The notes beneath the pieces are model-generated. The model was not told the DNA's origin and made no database searches. It saw only the letters and a program-made list of their open reading frames with translations. A stretch of 64,000 bases of DNA. Source: Streptomyces sp. R21 (GTDB lineage: Bacteria > Actinomycetota > Actinomycetes > Streptomycetales > Streptomycetaceae). Positions 41,722 to 50,149 of this stretch are shown here, in pieces (position 1 is the first letter of the stretch; the number at the start of each line of letters is the position of its first letter). The translations under genes were made by a program, and so were the position numbers. The stretch covers positions 372,001-436,000 of the forward strand of contig NZ_CP163435.1 in assembly GCF_041051975.1 (NCBI RefSeq). The letters run 5' to 3'.

Positions 41722-42573
41722 ATGAGCACATACATTGCAGACGCGGCCGAGGACCTCACCGTGGAAGGACCCTCCGCGACGTTCACCTACCGGCGCATCG
41801 GCCCGCGGGGCGGTGTCCCGCTGGTCCTGCTGAACCGGGTCCGGGGGACCCTCGACTGGTGGGACCCGGAGTTCCTGGACCACCTCGCCGCCAGCCATGA
41901 CGTGATCGTGTTCGACAACGTCGGCACCGGCTACACCACCGGCACCCCGCGCGACTCGGTCGAGGGGATGGCCGACGGCACCGTCGAGTTCATCGAGGCT
42001 CTCCGTCTGCCCCAGGTGGACCTGCTCGGCTGGACGCTGGGCGGCACCGTCGCCCAGCACATCGCCCGCCTTCGGCCCGATCTCGTGCGCAAGCTGGTCG
42101 TGGCGGCCGCCAACCCCGGCGGCACGGTGCCCGGCGCTCCCGACCCGGACCCGAAGGTGCGGGCCACCATGGCCAAGCCCGAGACCACCGGGGACGACCT
42201 GGTGTTCCTGTTCTTCCCCGAGACGGACACCGGACGCACCGCCGGGCACGCACACCTCGCCAGGGTGGCCACACGGCTGGCCACCGGGCTCCCCGACGTG
42301 TCCGAGGCGGCGGCCCTGGGTCAGATCGCCGCGATCGCTAAGGACGCGTCGATCCCCTTCGAGCAGGTGCGAGCGGACCTGGCGAGCATCAAGCAGCCCG
42401 TCCTGTACGCGACCGGCATGCGGGACGCGATGATCCCCGCCCTGGCCTCGTACACCGCCGTCCAGCACGCCACCGACGCCACCCTCGTCGCCTACAGCGA
42501 CGCCGGCCACGCCTTCCTCTTCCAGCACGCCAAGGACTTCGCGGCCCAGGTGACGGCCTTCCTCGCCGACTGA
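41722..42573 (+). CDS. Alpha/beta hydrolase with Thr at the nucleophile position
   Basis: A 283-residue protein of the haloperoxidase/esterase-like fold (ATG 41722, AGGAGAG upstream). The oxyanion loop and D-N-V-G-T-G-Y motif are present. The nucleophile elbow reads G-W-T-L-G-G with Thr105 (codon acg, 42034-42036), where the related protein at 45024 has G-F-S-L-G-G. A late Asp (G-M-R-D-A-M-I-P) and His (D-A-G-H-A-F) complete the triad. Activity may be altered or lost. Likely same operon as the SDR. Confidence 0.88.
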   Translation: MSTYIADAAEDLTVEGPSATFTYRRIGPRGGVPLVLLNRVRGTLDWWDPEFLDHLAASHDVIVFDNVGTGYTTGTPRDSVEGMADGTVEFIEALRLPQVDLLGWTLGGTVAQHIARLRPDLVRKLVVAAANPGGTVPGAPDPDPKVRATMAKPETTGDDLVFLFFPETDTGRTAGHAHLARVATRLATGLPDVSEAAALGQIAAIAKDASIPFEQVRADLASIKQPVLYATGMRDAMIPALASYTAVQHATDATLVAYSDAGHAFLFQHAKDFAAQVTAFLAD

Positions 42574-42609
42574 GCACCGCCGTGAATCCGTCCAACTAGG
42601 AGATTCGTC

Positions 42610-43788
42610 GTGGAGTTGACCAGCGTTCCGGCACGCCGGGAGGTCACCCCGCTGGAGTTGTTCTTCGACCTGGTCTACGTCTTCGCCATCGGTCAGCTCT
42701 CGCATCAGCTGCTGGTCCACCCGACGTGGACCGGCGCCGCTCAGACGCTCGTGCTCTACCTCGCCGTCTACGCGGCGTGGGCGTACACCACCTGGGCGGT
42801 CACCCTCGTCCCGGCCGAGGACCCGCGGACCCAGCGGATGCTGCTGGCGGTCATATTCGCGGGGCTGTTCATGAACGCCGCGATCCCGCGAGCCTTCGGC
42901 GACGCCGGGTGGGTCTTCGTCGCCGCCTTCCTGCTGATTCACCTCGGCCGGACGGTATGGCTGCTCACCGTCGGCCTCGATCCCGTCAACCAGGAGCATT
43001 TCCGCCGCGTCCTGGTCTGGTTCGCCGCCCCCGCCCCCTTGTGGGTGACCGGGGCCGCGGTCGACGGCGGCGCGCGGCTGGCGTGGTGGGCGGCGGCGAT
43101 CCTGGTCGAGCTGGTGGGCACCTGGGCGGCGCATCCCCTGCCCGGCCGCAGACTGGACTCCCGCGAGGTCACCTTCGCCGGGGGCCACCTGCTGGAGCGC
43201 GGACGCCTGTTCGTGATCATCGCGTTCGGCGAGACGGTCATGACCACCGGCACCGCCCTCACCACCGCGCCGTACCAGCCGATGACCCTGCTGACCAGCA
43301 GTGTCGCGCTCACCGGCACGGTCGCGCTGTTCTGGCTGTTCTTCAGCCACTCCGAGCGCGTCGTACGGCACTACGAGCGGTCCGAGGACCCGATGCGGGC
43401 CGGACGCAGCGGCGTCATCAGCCTCATGGCCTCTGTCGCCGGGTTGATCGCCGTGGCCGTGGCCGACGAACGCGTCATCGCACACCCCGTCGAGCACGCC
43501 GGCATCACCACCAGCCTCCTGCTGTTCGGCGGGCCGTCCCTCTACATCGGCGCGCAGACCTGGCACGGGGCAACCCTGTTCGACGACCTGCTCTGGTCAC
43601 GGCTGCTCGCGCTGTCCCCCCTGGTCATCGGCTGCGCCCTCACGACGACGGCCCCGGCGTACCTGGCGGCCGTCATCGCCGCCGCGATCGTCGTCGCCCT
43701 GGCCATGTCCGAAGAGCGCCGTCCGGCGGGTGACGCGCGTGCGAGGCCGAGCTCATCAGCCCCTCAGCTCGCTGACGGGAACATCTGA
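42610..43788 (+). CDS. ltrA: LtrA-family membrane protein
   Basis: A 392-residue integral membrane protein (GTG 42610, AGGAG upstream) with about ten hydrophobic segments. The N-terminal V-T-P-L-E-L-F-F-D-L-V-Y-V-F-A and the central E-R-G-R-L-F-V-I-I-A-F-G-E-T-V are the hallmark motifs of low-temperature-requirement A proteins. Function of the family is poorly known. It is probably cotranscribed with the hydrolase 36 bases upstream. Confidence 0.93.
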   Translation: MELTSVPARREVTPLELFFDLVYVFAIGQLSHQLLVHPTWTGAAQTLVLYLAVYAAWAYTTWAVTLVPAEDPRTQRMLLAVIFAGLFMNAAIPRAFGDAGWVFVAAFLLIHLGRTVWLLTVGLDPVNQEHFRRVLVWFAAPAPLWVTGAAVDGGARLAWWAAAILVELVGTWAAHPLPGRRLDSREVTFAGGHLLERGRLFVIIAFGETVMTTGTALTTAPYQPMTLLTSSVALTGTVALFWLFFSHSERVVRHYERSEDPMRAGRSGVISLMASVAGLIAVAVADERVIAHPVEHAGITTSLLLFGGPSLYIGAQTWHGATLFDDLLWSRLLALSPLVIGCALTTTAPAYLAAVIAAAIVVALAMSEERRPAGDARARPSSSAPQLADGNI

Positions 43789-44027
43789 CCTACGGCGCCC
43801 GCGGCGGGCCTGCCCGTCGGCAGGGAACATCGGCAGGCCGTTCGGTGAGAGCAGCGCGCCTTTCTCATGCACCCTGTTCACCCCATTCGCCGGGAGGATT
43901 CCATGGGCATGCACGCCAGCACTGCCGTCGTCACCGGAGCCGACCGGGGCGTTCGCCGGGCGCTCACCGCTGAGCCGCCAAGCCGTGGCGTGCGGGAGCA
44001 GGTGGCCCGGCCCGGGGGCGGAACGCC

Positions 44028-44687
44028 ATGACGCAGGCCGGCGTATTGGTCTGTGACGCCCAGGAGTTGATGCGGACCGGACTGCGCACGGTGGTGGACG
44101 GCCAGTTGGATCTCACAGTCGTCGGCGAAGCCGGGGACGGCGAGACGGCTGTGGCGCAGGCACTCACGCTGCGCCCGGACCTCGTCCTCATGGATGTGCG
44201 GCTGCCGCGCCTGGACGGCATCTCGGCCACCGCGCAAGTGCACGCCGCCCTGCCCGACACGCGCGTGCTTGTCCTCACCGCCTGTGACCGGGACGAGTAC
44301 GCCTACGCGGCCCTGCGTGCGGGGGCGAGCGGCTTCCTCCTCAAGGACACACCGACCGCCGAGCTGCTCCTCGCCGTCCGCGGCGTGCTGCGCGGCGATG
44401 CGGTGATCGCCCCCTCGGTGACACGGCGGCTGATCGACCGGTACGTCACGGGCGCCGCCGCTCCCCTCGCCGACCAACGCCTCGACGTGCTCTCCGGCCG
44501 GGAGCGTGAGGTGCTGGGCCTGGTCGCCCGCGGGCTCAACAACGCGGAGATCGCCGGGAAACTGTTCCTCGGCGAGACCACGGTCAAGACCCACGTGGCC
44601 CGCATCCTCGCCAAACTTCGCGTCCGCGACCGGATAGAGGCCGTCGTCGTGGCCTACGAGAGCGGACTGGTTCGTCCTGGCGGATGA
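44028..44687 (+). CDS. NarL/LuxR-type response regulator, orphan
   Basis: A 219-residue regulator. The receiver domain has the phospho-Asp in L-V-L-M-D-V-R-L-P, the Thr in V-L-T-A and the Lys in L-L-K-D-T-P. The C-terminal LuxR HTH reads L-S-G-R-E-R-E-V-L-G-L-V-A-R-G-L-N-N-A-E-I-A...T-V-K-T-H-V. The N-terminal acidic pair has only one Asp (V-C-D-A-Q). No sensor kinase lies nearby. Part of this gene is duplicated at 58087-58195. Confidence 0.92.
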   Translation: MTQAGVLVCDAQELMRTGLRTVVDGQLDLTVVGEAGDGETAVAQALTLRPDLVLMDVRLPRLDGISATAQVHAALPDTRVLVLTACDRDEYAYAALRAGASGFLLKDTPTAELLLAVRGVLRGDAVIAPSVTRRLIDRYVTGAAAPLADQRLDVLSGREREVLGLVARGLNNAEIAGKLFLGETTVKTHVARILAKLRVRDRIEAVVVAYESGLVRPGG

Positions 44688-45023
44688 CCCCGCCGGGCGC
44701 CCGGGATGGTTTCCGACGACACCACCGATACCTAGGTTCGGGACATGTCGATCATGCGGGAGTTCCTTCTCCGCCCCCTCTCACCGGCGTCGTCGCTCCC
44801 AGCTCCCCCACACGCGCGCAGGCCATGACCTCCCCTCCGGATCCGGACGGAAGGTCACCGGACCCCTCGGGGCCTTCACATCCCTACGGCGGCCGGCCCG
44901 GCTCGACGAAGTCGCCGGGTCAGCAATAACTCCACTCCCCGCACCCCGCAGAACATCCGAACGCGGAGCGCGCGGCAGGTTCAACGCGCCGGGGAGTCAT
45001 CCGGCCCGACTCAAGGAATTGAC
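44688..45023. other. Stretch without a recognisable gene
   Basis: 336 bases, no coding motif seen. It should contain the promoter of the Tat-exported hydrolase. Confidence 0.4.
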
Positions 45024-46034
45024 ATGTCTTCCATCAATCGACGTACCCGTATCTCCCGGCGGACCGCGCTGGCGCTGGCCGGCGTGTCGGTCGTCGGGGC
45101 CGTCGCCGCCACGGCACCGAGCATGGCCAATGCCGTGAGCAGCAGCCCCAGTGGCACACGGCACTCGGCCGCTCAGACGCAGCACGCGCAGAGCGCGAGC
45201 ACTGCCCCCAACCTGCGGGTCAAGGCCGCAGGCGGCGTCACCTACCAGTACCGCCGCTTCGGCCACCCCAGCGCCGGCAGTGTCCCCCTGGTCTTCCTGC
45301 AGCACTTCCGCGGCACTCTCGACAGCTGGGACCCCAAGCTCATCGACACCATCGCCGCCAAGCGCGAGGTCATCCTCGTGGACAACGTCGGCGTCGGCGG
45401 CTCCACCGGCACCACCGCCAGCACCGTCCAGCAGATGGCCCTGGACGCTATCGACTTCATCGACGCCCTCAAGCTGCCCCGCTACGACGTGCTCGGCTTC
45501 TCCCTGGGCGGCGAGGTCGCCCAGGAGGTCGCCCTGCGCCGCCCCTGGCAGGTCCGCCGCGTCGTCCTGGCCGCCACCGGCCCCCAGGGAGGAGTGGACC
45601 AGCGCGCATCCGACCCCAACATCCTGCAGCGGACCCTGAAGGACAACCCCGGCCCCGAGGACTACCTCTTCCTGTTCTTCAAGCACACCGCCTCAAGCCA
45701 GGCCGCGGGAGGCGAGTTCCTGCGGCGCCTCGGGCAGCGCACCACCGACCCCGACGCCCCCTCCGGCCTCGCCACCCGCGACCGCCAGCTCACCGCGTGG
45801 TCCGAGTGGGGCATCCCCGACAGGTCCAAGTTCGTCCGCCTGAATGCCCTCTTCCAGCCCGTCCTGGTCGCCGACGGCGAGAGCGACATCCTCATGCCCG
45901 CCAAGAACTCCCACCTGCTGGCCAAATACCTCCCCAACGCCCGGCTGCACATCTACCCGGACGCCGGCCACGGCTTCCTCTACCAGTACGCCGTCCAGTT
46001 CGGCACCGAGGTGAACACCTTCCTCGACCGCTGA
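45024..46034 (+). CDS. Tat-exported alpha/beta hydrolase
   Basis: A 336-residue protein (ATG 45024). The N-terminus has a twin-arginine signal (I-S-R-R-T-A-L-A-L-A-G) and a cleavage site near A-N-A at residue 37. The hydrolase domain parallels that at 41722 but has Ser160 in G-F-S-L-G-G, plus an Asp in G-E-S-D-I-L-M-P and His in D-A-G-H-G-F. It is therefore an intact secreted paralogue. Its last ~125 codons are nearly repeated at 58195-58553. Confidence 0.9.
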   Translation: MSSINRRTRISRRTALALAGVSVVGAVAATAPSMANAVSSSPSGTRHSAAQTQHAQSASTAPNLRVKAAGGVTYQYRRFGHPSAGSVPLVFLQHFRGTLDSWDPKLIDTIAAKREVILVDNVGVGGSTGTTASTVQQMALDAIDFIDALKLPRYDVLGFSLGGEVAQEVALRRPWQVRRVVLAATGPQGGVDQRASDPNILQRTLKDNPGPEDYLFLFFKHTASSQAAGGEFLRRLGQRTTDPDAPSGLATRDRQLTAWSEWGIPDRSKFVRLNALFQPVLVADGESDILMPAKNSHLLAKYLPNARLHIYPDAGHGFLYQYAVQFGTEVNTFLDR

Positions 46035-46445
46035 CAGCACCTCCGCGGCGAGGCGGTCGCCGGCACCGAGAGCACGGGGACCGCCGGCCGGCGGCCACAC
46101 CCACGACGCCATCGTCTCCGGACTCCGCGGACCGTCTGCCGCACGAGCGGCTGCGCCGGATCCTCGGCGCAGCCGTCGGCGTACATGCACTGCGCGCTCT
46201 CGCCGGTGCACAGGAAGTCGGCGGAGCCGGCACCCGGAAGGCAGCGCCTGACGGCCGGTGAGCAGCCCGTTCGCGACGCCGGCGGCATGACCCACAGCGA
46301 CGCTCGTGACGGCTCACCTTCCCTCCTCCCCCACGCCGACGACTGCATCCATCCAGGGGACCAGCGTCCTCACCGGCCCGACGAACGCCGACCGCAACGA
46401 GCCCCCTCCCCCGGCACGCATCCCCCCTCAGCACTGGAGCACGGC
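46035..46445. other. Stretch without a recognisable gene
   Basis: No coding motif recognised on either strand. The first ~45 bases are also repeated at 58554-58598. Confidence 0.4.
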
Positions 46446-47279
46446 ATGACCCAGCACAGCATGTTCAAGATCGAGACCGTGGCGCCGAAGATCCGCAGGG
46501 TCACCTTCACCAATCCGCCGGTGAACGTCGTCGGCGCGGACACCGTCGTCCAACTGATCGACGTCGTCGACGAGTTGAGCCGGGACGAACAGGTTCAGGT
46601 CGTCGTCTTCGACAGCGGCACGCCCGGATACTTCTTCAACCACGCCGATCTCGGCCAGGTGCCCGAACTCCTGGCGCTGAACGCCGCGGACGGGACCCCG
46701 AGATGGGTCGAACTCGTCACCCGCCTGACCAGTGCCCCGTTCATCAGCATCGCCTCCATCCGCGGACGCACACGGGGCGGAGGGGACGAGATCACCCTGG
46801 CCTTCGACCTGCGCTACGCCAGCCGCGAGGAAGCCTTCTTCTGCCAGCCCGAGGTCGCGATCGGCATCGTCCCGGGCGGTGGCGGCAGCGACCGTCTGGC
46901 CCGGCTACTGGGACGGGACCGCGCGCTCGAAGCGATCCTCACCAGCCAGGACTACGACGCCGAGCGCGCCGAACAGTACGGCTGGGTGACCCGGGCCGTG
47001 CCCGACGCCGAACTCGACGCCTTCGTGGGCGGTGTCGCGGCGCGCATCGCGTCCTTCGACAAGGCGTCCGTGCTGGGCGCCAGGGCTCAGATCAACCGGT
47101 CGACCCTGCCGCCGGTGGCCGACCTGCGCGCGTCCTGGGCGGAGTTCGCGCAGTCCGTCAACTGGCCGGGATTCCAGGCACGCGTGCCACAGCTCGGGAA
47201 GGCCATCGCCGAGATCGGTCTCGACGAGATCGAGCGGAATCTCGGCCACTACGCCGGCCTCATCAACCAGCAGAGATAA
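46446..47279 (+). CDS. Enoyl-CoA hydratase/isomerase family protein
   Basis: A 277-residue crotonase-fold protein (ATG 46446). It has the oxyanion-hole segment S-I-R-G-R-T-R-G-G-G-D-E and the catalytic-region F-C-Q-P-E-V-A-I-G-I-V-P-G-G-G-G, with both Glu residues used by hydratases retained. The C-terminal helical part is normal length. It ends the oxidoreductase/hydrolase run, supporting a role in acyl or ring-cleavage catabolism. Substrate unknown. Confidence 0.88.
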   Translation: MTQHSMFKIETVAPKIRRVTFTNPPVNVVGADTVVQLIDVVDELSRDEQVQVVVFDSGTPGYFFNHADLGQVPELLALNAADGTPRWVELVTRLTSAPFISIASIRGRTRGGGDEITLAFDLRYASREEAFFCQPEVAIGIVPGGGGSDRLARLLGRDRALEAILTSQDYDAERAEQYGWVTRAVPDAELDAFVGGVAARIASFDKASVLGARAQINRSTLPPVADLRASWAEFAQSVNWPGFQARVPQLGKAIAEIGLDEIERNLGHYAGLINQQR

Positions 47280-47289
47280 ACGAGAGGAT

Positions 47290-47565
47290 TCAGCCGTGCT
47301 CTTCCTCCTCCTCGGATTCCATGTGCCGGATTCCCTCGTGGGTGAGGGTGACCATCGCGGGGGTGTTGCCCGGTTCCCAGTCGACGGTGATCAGGCCTTC
47401 GCCCGCCAGGTAGGTGCAAGCGGCGGCCAGGTCCTGTTCCGGTACGTGGAGGTCGCGCCGCAGTTGCGCCCCGGTGATACCGAGGAGGCGGTTGCCTTCG
47501 ACAGCTTCGTACAGGACCCGGAGCACCTGGTCGCGGTAGGTCTTGCGTTCCCGCAGTGTGGCCAT
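47290..47565 (-). CDS. Small winged-helix protein
   Basis: A 91-residue protein from ATG 47565 (GAGAGG upstream). The sequence L-L-G-I-T-G-A-Q-L-R-R-D-L-H-V-P-E-Q-D-L-A-A-A-C-T-Y-L-A-G-E-G-L-I-T-V is a winged helix-turn-helix pattern, and the tail is a Glu run. It could be a small DNA-binding protein. Convergent with the hydratase gene. Confidence 0.65.
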   Translation of the reverse strand: MATLRERKTYRDQVLRVLYEAVEGNRLLGITGAQLRRDLHVPEQDLAAACTYLAGEGLITVDWEPGNTPAMVTLTHEGIRHMESEEEEEHG

Positions 47566-47700
47566 GACCGCGTCCTCTCTTGTGCGGGGGTGGGCTCCGG
47601 GCCCGGGGCTCTCAGATCTCGCCGGAGTGGGCGAGAAGCCGGCGGGTGGGGGCGCCGTGGCGCCCCGCCCGCTGCCCCCGGTCACAGGAAGGTCTGTTCC

Positions 47701-47898
47701 TCACCGGTCGGCATCCGTGCGGTGGGCTCGACGACCGGTGTCGTCCGGCAGGCCGGGAGGTCTCGGCAGGGGATCGCTGAAGTGGTAGGCCGCGATCCGC
47801 GCATCGTGCTGGGCGTTCAGCAGGTGGATCCAGTACATTCCGATGCCGGTTGCCAGGATGCTCAGCGCGACGAGGACGAGGGTCTCCATATCGCTCAC
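47701..47898 (-). CDS. Small membrane protein
   Basis: A 65-residue protein from GTG 47898, overlapping the upstream stop (GTGA), or ATG 47889. One transmembrane helix (L-V-L-V-A-L-S-I-L-A-T-G-I-G-M-Y-W-I) and a short polar tail. No family recognised; coupled to the DUF5994-like gene. Confidence 0.55.
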   Translation of the reverse strand: MSDMETLVLVALSILATGIGMYWIHLLNAQHDARIAAYHFSDPLPRPPGLPDDTGRRAHRTDADR

Positions 47899-48470
47899 CT
47901 CCAGGTGCTTCCGGACAGCGACAGGACGCTTCGTCCCATCGGTGTCCCGAAGGGGGACATGCAGGCGCCGCCCTCGCCCTCCCAGGTGGCTTCCCGACGC
48001 AGAGCGTCGCGGATGCCGCGCCCGCTGACGGCTTCGTTGGCCATCAGGACGCCTGCGGTGAGGACGCTGCCGGGGATCGCGGCAGCCGCCATCAGGCGGG
48101 CCGCGGCGGCGGGCGCGGTCTCGGGCGGGATGACGAGGAGGTCCCAGCGGCCCACGGTGTAGGAGAGCAGGATGAGCTTGTCGGGGTCCTGTTCAGTGAA
48201 CCAGCCCACGTGCATCTTGTGCCCGTCCACGGCAACCGTGCGCGGCACGCCAGGCCAGCGCATCGGGTTCACTGTGACGCGCGTGACGCGGCCCCAGGGT
48301 TCCTGCAGGGCGGCGGCGAGCGGTGGGAGCTCGGCTTCGAGGTCGCGGGAGTAGGGCCACCAGGCGCCGTCCAGCTGGCCGGCGAGGGTGGTCTTCGGGG
48401 TGAGGGACAAGCGTGCCGGGAGCTGTGTGGCGAGGTCGCGGGGCGCGGTCCGGTCGAGGGTCGTGGTCAT
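47895..48470 (-). CDS. DUF5994-like Streptomyces protein
   Basis: A 191-residue protein from ATG 48470 with GGGGG upstream. It has the family's L-A-G-Q-L-D-G-A-W-W-P-Y-S-R-D-L-E-A-E-L-P, then R-V-T-V-N-P...W and H-K-M-H-V-G-W-F and L-L-S-Y-T-V-G-R-W-D-L-L-V-I-P-P. Function unknown. A hairpin lies in its leader just before the ribosome site. Confidence 0.8.
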   Translation of the reverse strand: MTTTLDRTAPRDLATQLPARLSLTPKTTLAGQLDGAWWPYSRDLEAELPPLAAALQEPWGRVTRVTVNPMRWPGVPRTVAVDGHKMHVGWFTEQDPDKLILLSYTVGRWDLLVIPPETAPAAAARLMAAAAIPGSVLTAGVLMANEAVSGRGIRDALRREATWEGEGGACMSPFGTPMGRSVLSLSGSTWR

Positions 48471-48485
48471 GATGCGGACCTGCCC

Positions 48486-48509
48486 CCGGACTGCCCGTCG
48501 GCAGTCCGG
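48486..48509. promoter_or_regulatory. Hairpin in the leader of the DUF5994-like gene
   Basis: Perfect 10-bp inverted repeat (ccggactgcc / ggcagtccgg, loop cgtc), followed on the + strand by five Ts, which is terminator-like. On the minus strand it ends directly before the GGGGG ribosome site of the 48470 gene and may affect its expression. Confidence 0.55.
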
Positions 48510-48627
48510 TTTTTAGGCGATCGCCGGAAATGACACCCGCATGAAAGCGGGTGCGCGAAGTACTTCCGGTGCTTTCATTGTACGCCTGTTCCATGAGTAA
48601 TGGCCGGTGTGACCAGGTACTTTCCGA

Positions 48628-48738
48628 TGGACCGAAGCCCGCCGCTACATGGGCATCGAACTCCTCGCCAAAGCCCGCCTCCACCCGATCGAGTCAGAAA
48701 CCGACGAGACCGCCCTGCCCACAGAACTCACCGCATAG
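48628..48738 (+). pseudogene. Probable transposase C-terminal remnant
   Basis: 37 codons read W-T-E-A-R-R-Y-M-G-I-E-L-L-A-K-A-R-L-H to TAG, followed by cactacaccactcccgcggacgtga, which I associate with IS256-type element ends in Streptomyces. No other part is present. Confidence 0.4.
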
Positions 48739-48985
48739 CCTCAAAACGAGATCACCGAGTGGCCGTCACTACACCACTCCCGCGGACGTGACCGCGCTGC
48801 TCTTCGCTCCCCAGTGGGTTCCCGTTGCCAACGAGGGCCGGGCCGTCACCGCCCACACCTCCAGCGTGTCCTCGAACGCGTACGCCTGGAGAGGATGTCT
48901 ATGAGGGTAGGCCAGGCTGATCGGCGACGGATCGACGGGCAGCTGGACAATATGGGGAGCCACAATGGTCACCGTGCCACCGCGG

Positions 48986-50059
48986 TCACCGTCGCTTGCG
49001 CCCGCGCGGGGACGGCGACGGGATGTCTATCGGCTGGGTGGTCAGGTACCAGGCGTCGCTGACGCCGCCGACCAGCAGGAAGCCAGGACGGGGCAGGCGC
49101 AGCGTGGCGCGCCCCTCACCCTTCGCGCTCCAGTAGTCATTGCCGGGAGTGTCCTTGGGCCACGCGGGCGGTCTGCATCGGCAGGTCAAATCGCCCTCTC
49201 CGCACTGGCACACGTAGCGGACTATGCAGTGAGCTTCATTCTGGAACTGGATGGTGAGCAGTGCAGGTCCACCGGTGTAATGAAGCACCTCGTTGGTGTG
49301 GCCACGATGCTCGGGGGCGAGCACGGTCGCGGCCGACAGCGGAGCGATTCGGATCGACCAACGGTCCACGCCTTCTCGGGCAGTGACCCGCAGGTGAGTG
49401 GCGTCCTCCCGCAGATAGACCCGGCCGTGGTACTCACCGTGCAGGGCCGTGATCAGGCTGATGCCTGTTTTGGTCAGGTCCTCGGTGCGTATCACGGGCT
49501 CAATGTCGAAAGGGCCGTGACCAGTGACATCGATCTCCAGAAGAGCAGGGCGGCCGGGCTCGGGACGGTCGATGAGGATCTCGGTTTTACCTTTGCCCTG
49601 CCCCGTGGACACATAGCGTTCGCCGGTACCGGTGAGCGGCTCCGGGTGTACAGGGGCAGCGAGGTGTGTCGGGAGGGCGTCGATCGGGACGGGTCGGCCA
49701 TGGCGCCGGGCATCGAGACGGATCATGGCGGCGCGGCCATCGTGCAGGGCGGTCAGCGCGTCGGATGCCGTACGGGCCGCACCCGCCCGGTCGTACGCGG
49801 CCAAGGCCGCCCGGTACTCCTCCAAGACCGCGGGCGTGGCATCAGTACCGTCGACGTCGAACTCCAAGGCGACCACCTCCTCCCCGTAGGCAGTCACCGA
49901 CTCCTGTACATCCTGGAGTTCGGATTTCTCTACATCGTGGAGCTTGGCCGTAACTGCCCGGAGACGCCTTAGCGGGTACAGCCCGCCTACACCCAAGCCA
50001 AGCAGGAAACACGCCACGTAACCGATCACGTTCGGCATCCTCGCACGGGCATCCGACAC
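48986..50059 (-). CDS. Membrane-anchored hypothetical protein with Cys cluster
   Basis: 357 residues from GTG 50059 (ATG 50038 is an alternative). A transmembrane helix (V-I-G-Y-V-A-C-F-L-L-G-L-G-V-G-G-L) is followed by a short coiled coil (L-H-D-V-E-K-S-E-L-Q-D-V), helical repeats, and a beta-rich C-terminal half. That half ends with V-C-Q-C-G-E-G-D-L-T-C-R-C, a four-Cys cluster suited to metal binding. Family not recognised. Confidence 0.6.
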   Translation of the reverse strand: MSDARARMPNVIGYVACFLLGLGVGGLYPLRRLRAVTAKLHDVEKSELQDVQESVTAYGEEVVALEFDVDGTDATPAVLEEYRAALAAYDRAGAARTASDALTALHDGRAAMIRLDARRHGRPVPIDALPTHLAAPVHPEPLTGTGERYVSTGQGKGKTEILIDRPEPGRPALLEIDVTGHGPFDIEPVIRTEDLTKTGISLITALHGEYHGRVYLREDATHLRVTAREGVDRWSIRIAPLSAATVLAPEHRGHTNEVLHYTGGPALLTIQFQNEAHCIVRYVCQCGEGDLTCRCRPPAWPKDTPGNDYWSAKGEGRATLRLPRPGFLLVGGVSDAWYLTTQPIDIPSPSPRGRKRR

Positions 50060-50149
50060 TCAGCTTGACCAGGGCAGGCCCCCCGGCCATGGGCTGGGGA
50101 CGTCGCCCAAATGAGACTGTCCTGGCCCCGTCGGCGTGGGCGGCGATTG

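Noticed and set aside
41566..43566. 666-codon open frame on the minus strand
   Set aside because: It is antisense to the SDR, hydrolase and LtrA genes, whose protein motifs are clear. Its product is Gly/Arg/Asp-rich low complexity, typical of a shadow frame in high-GC DNA.
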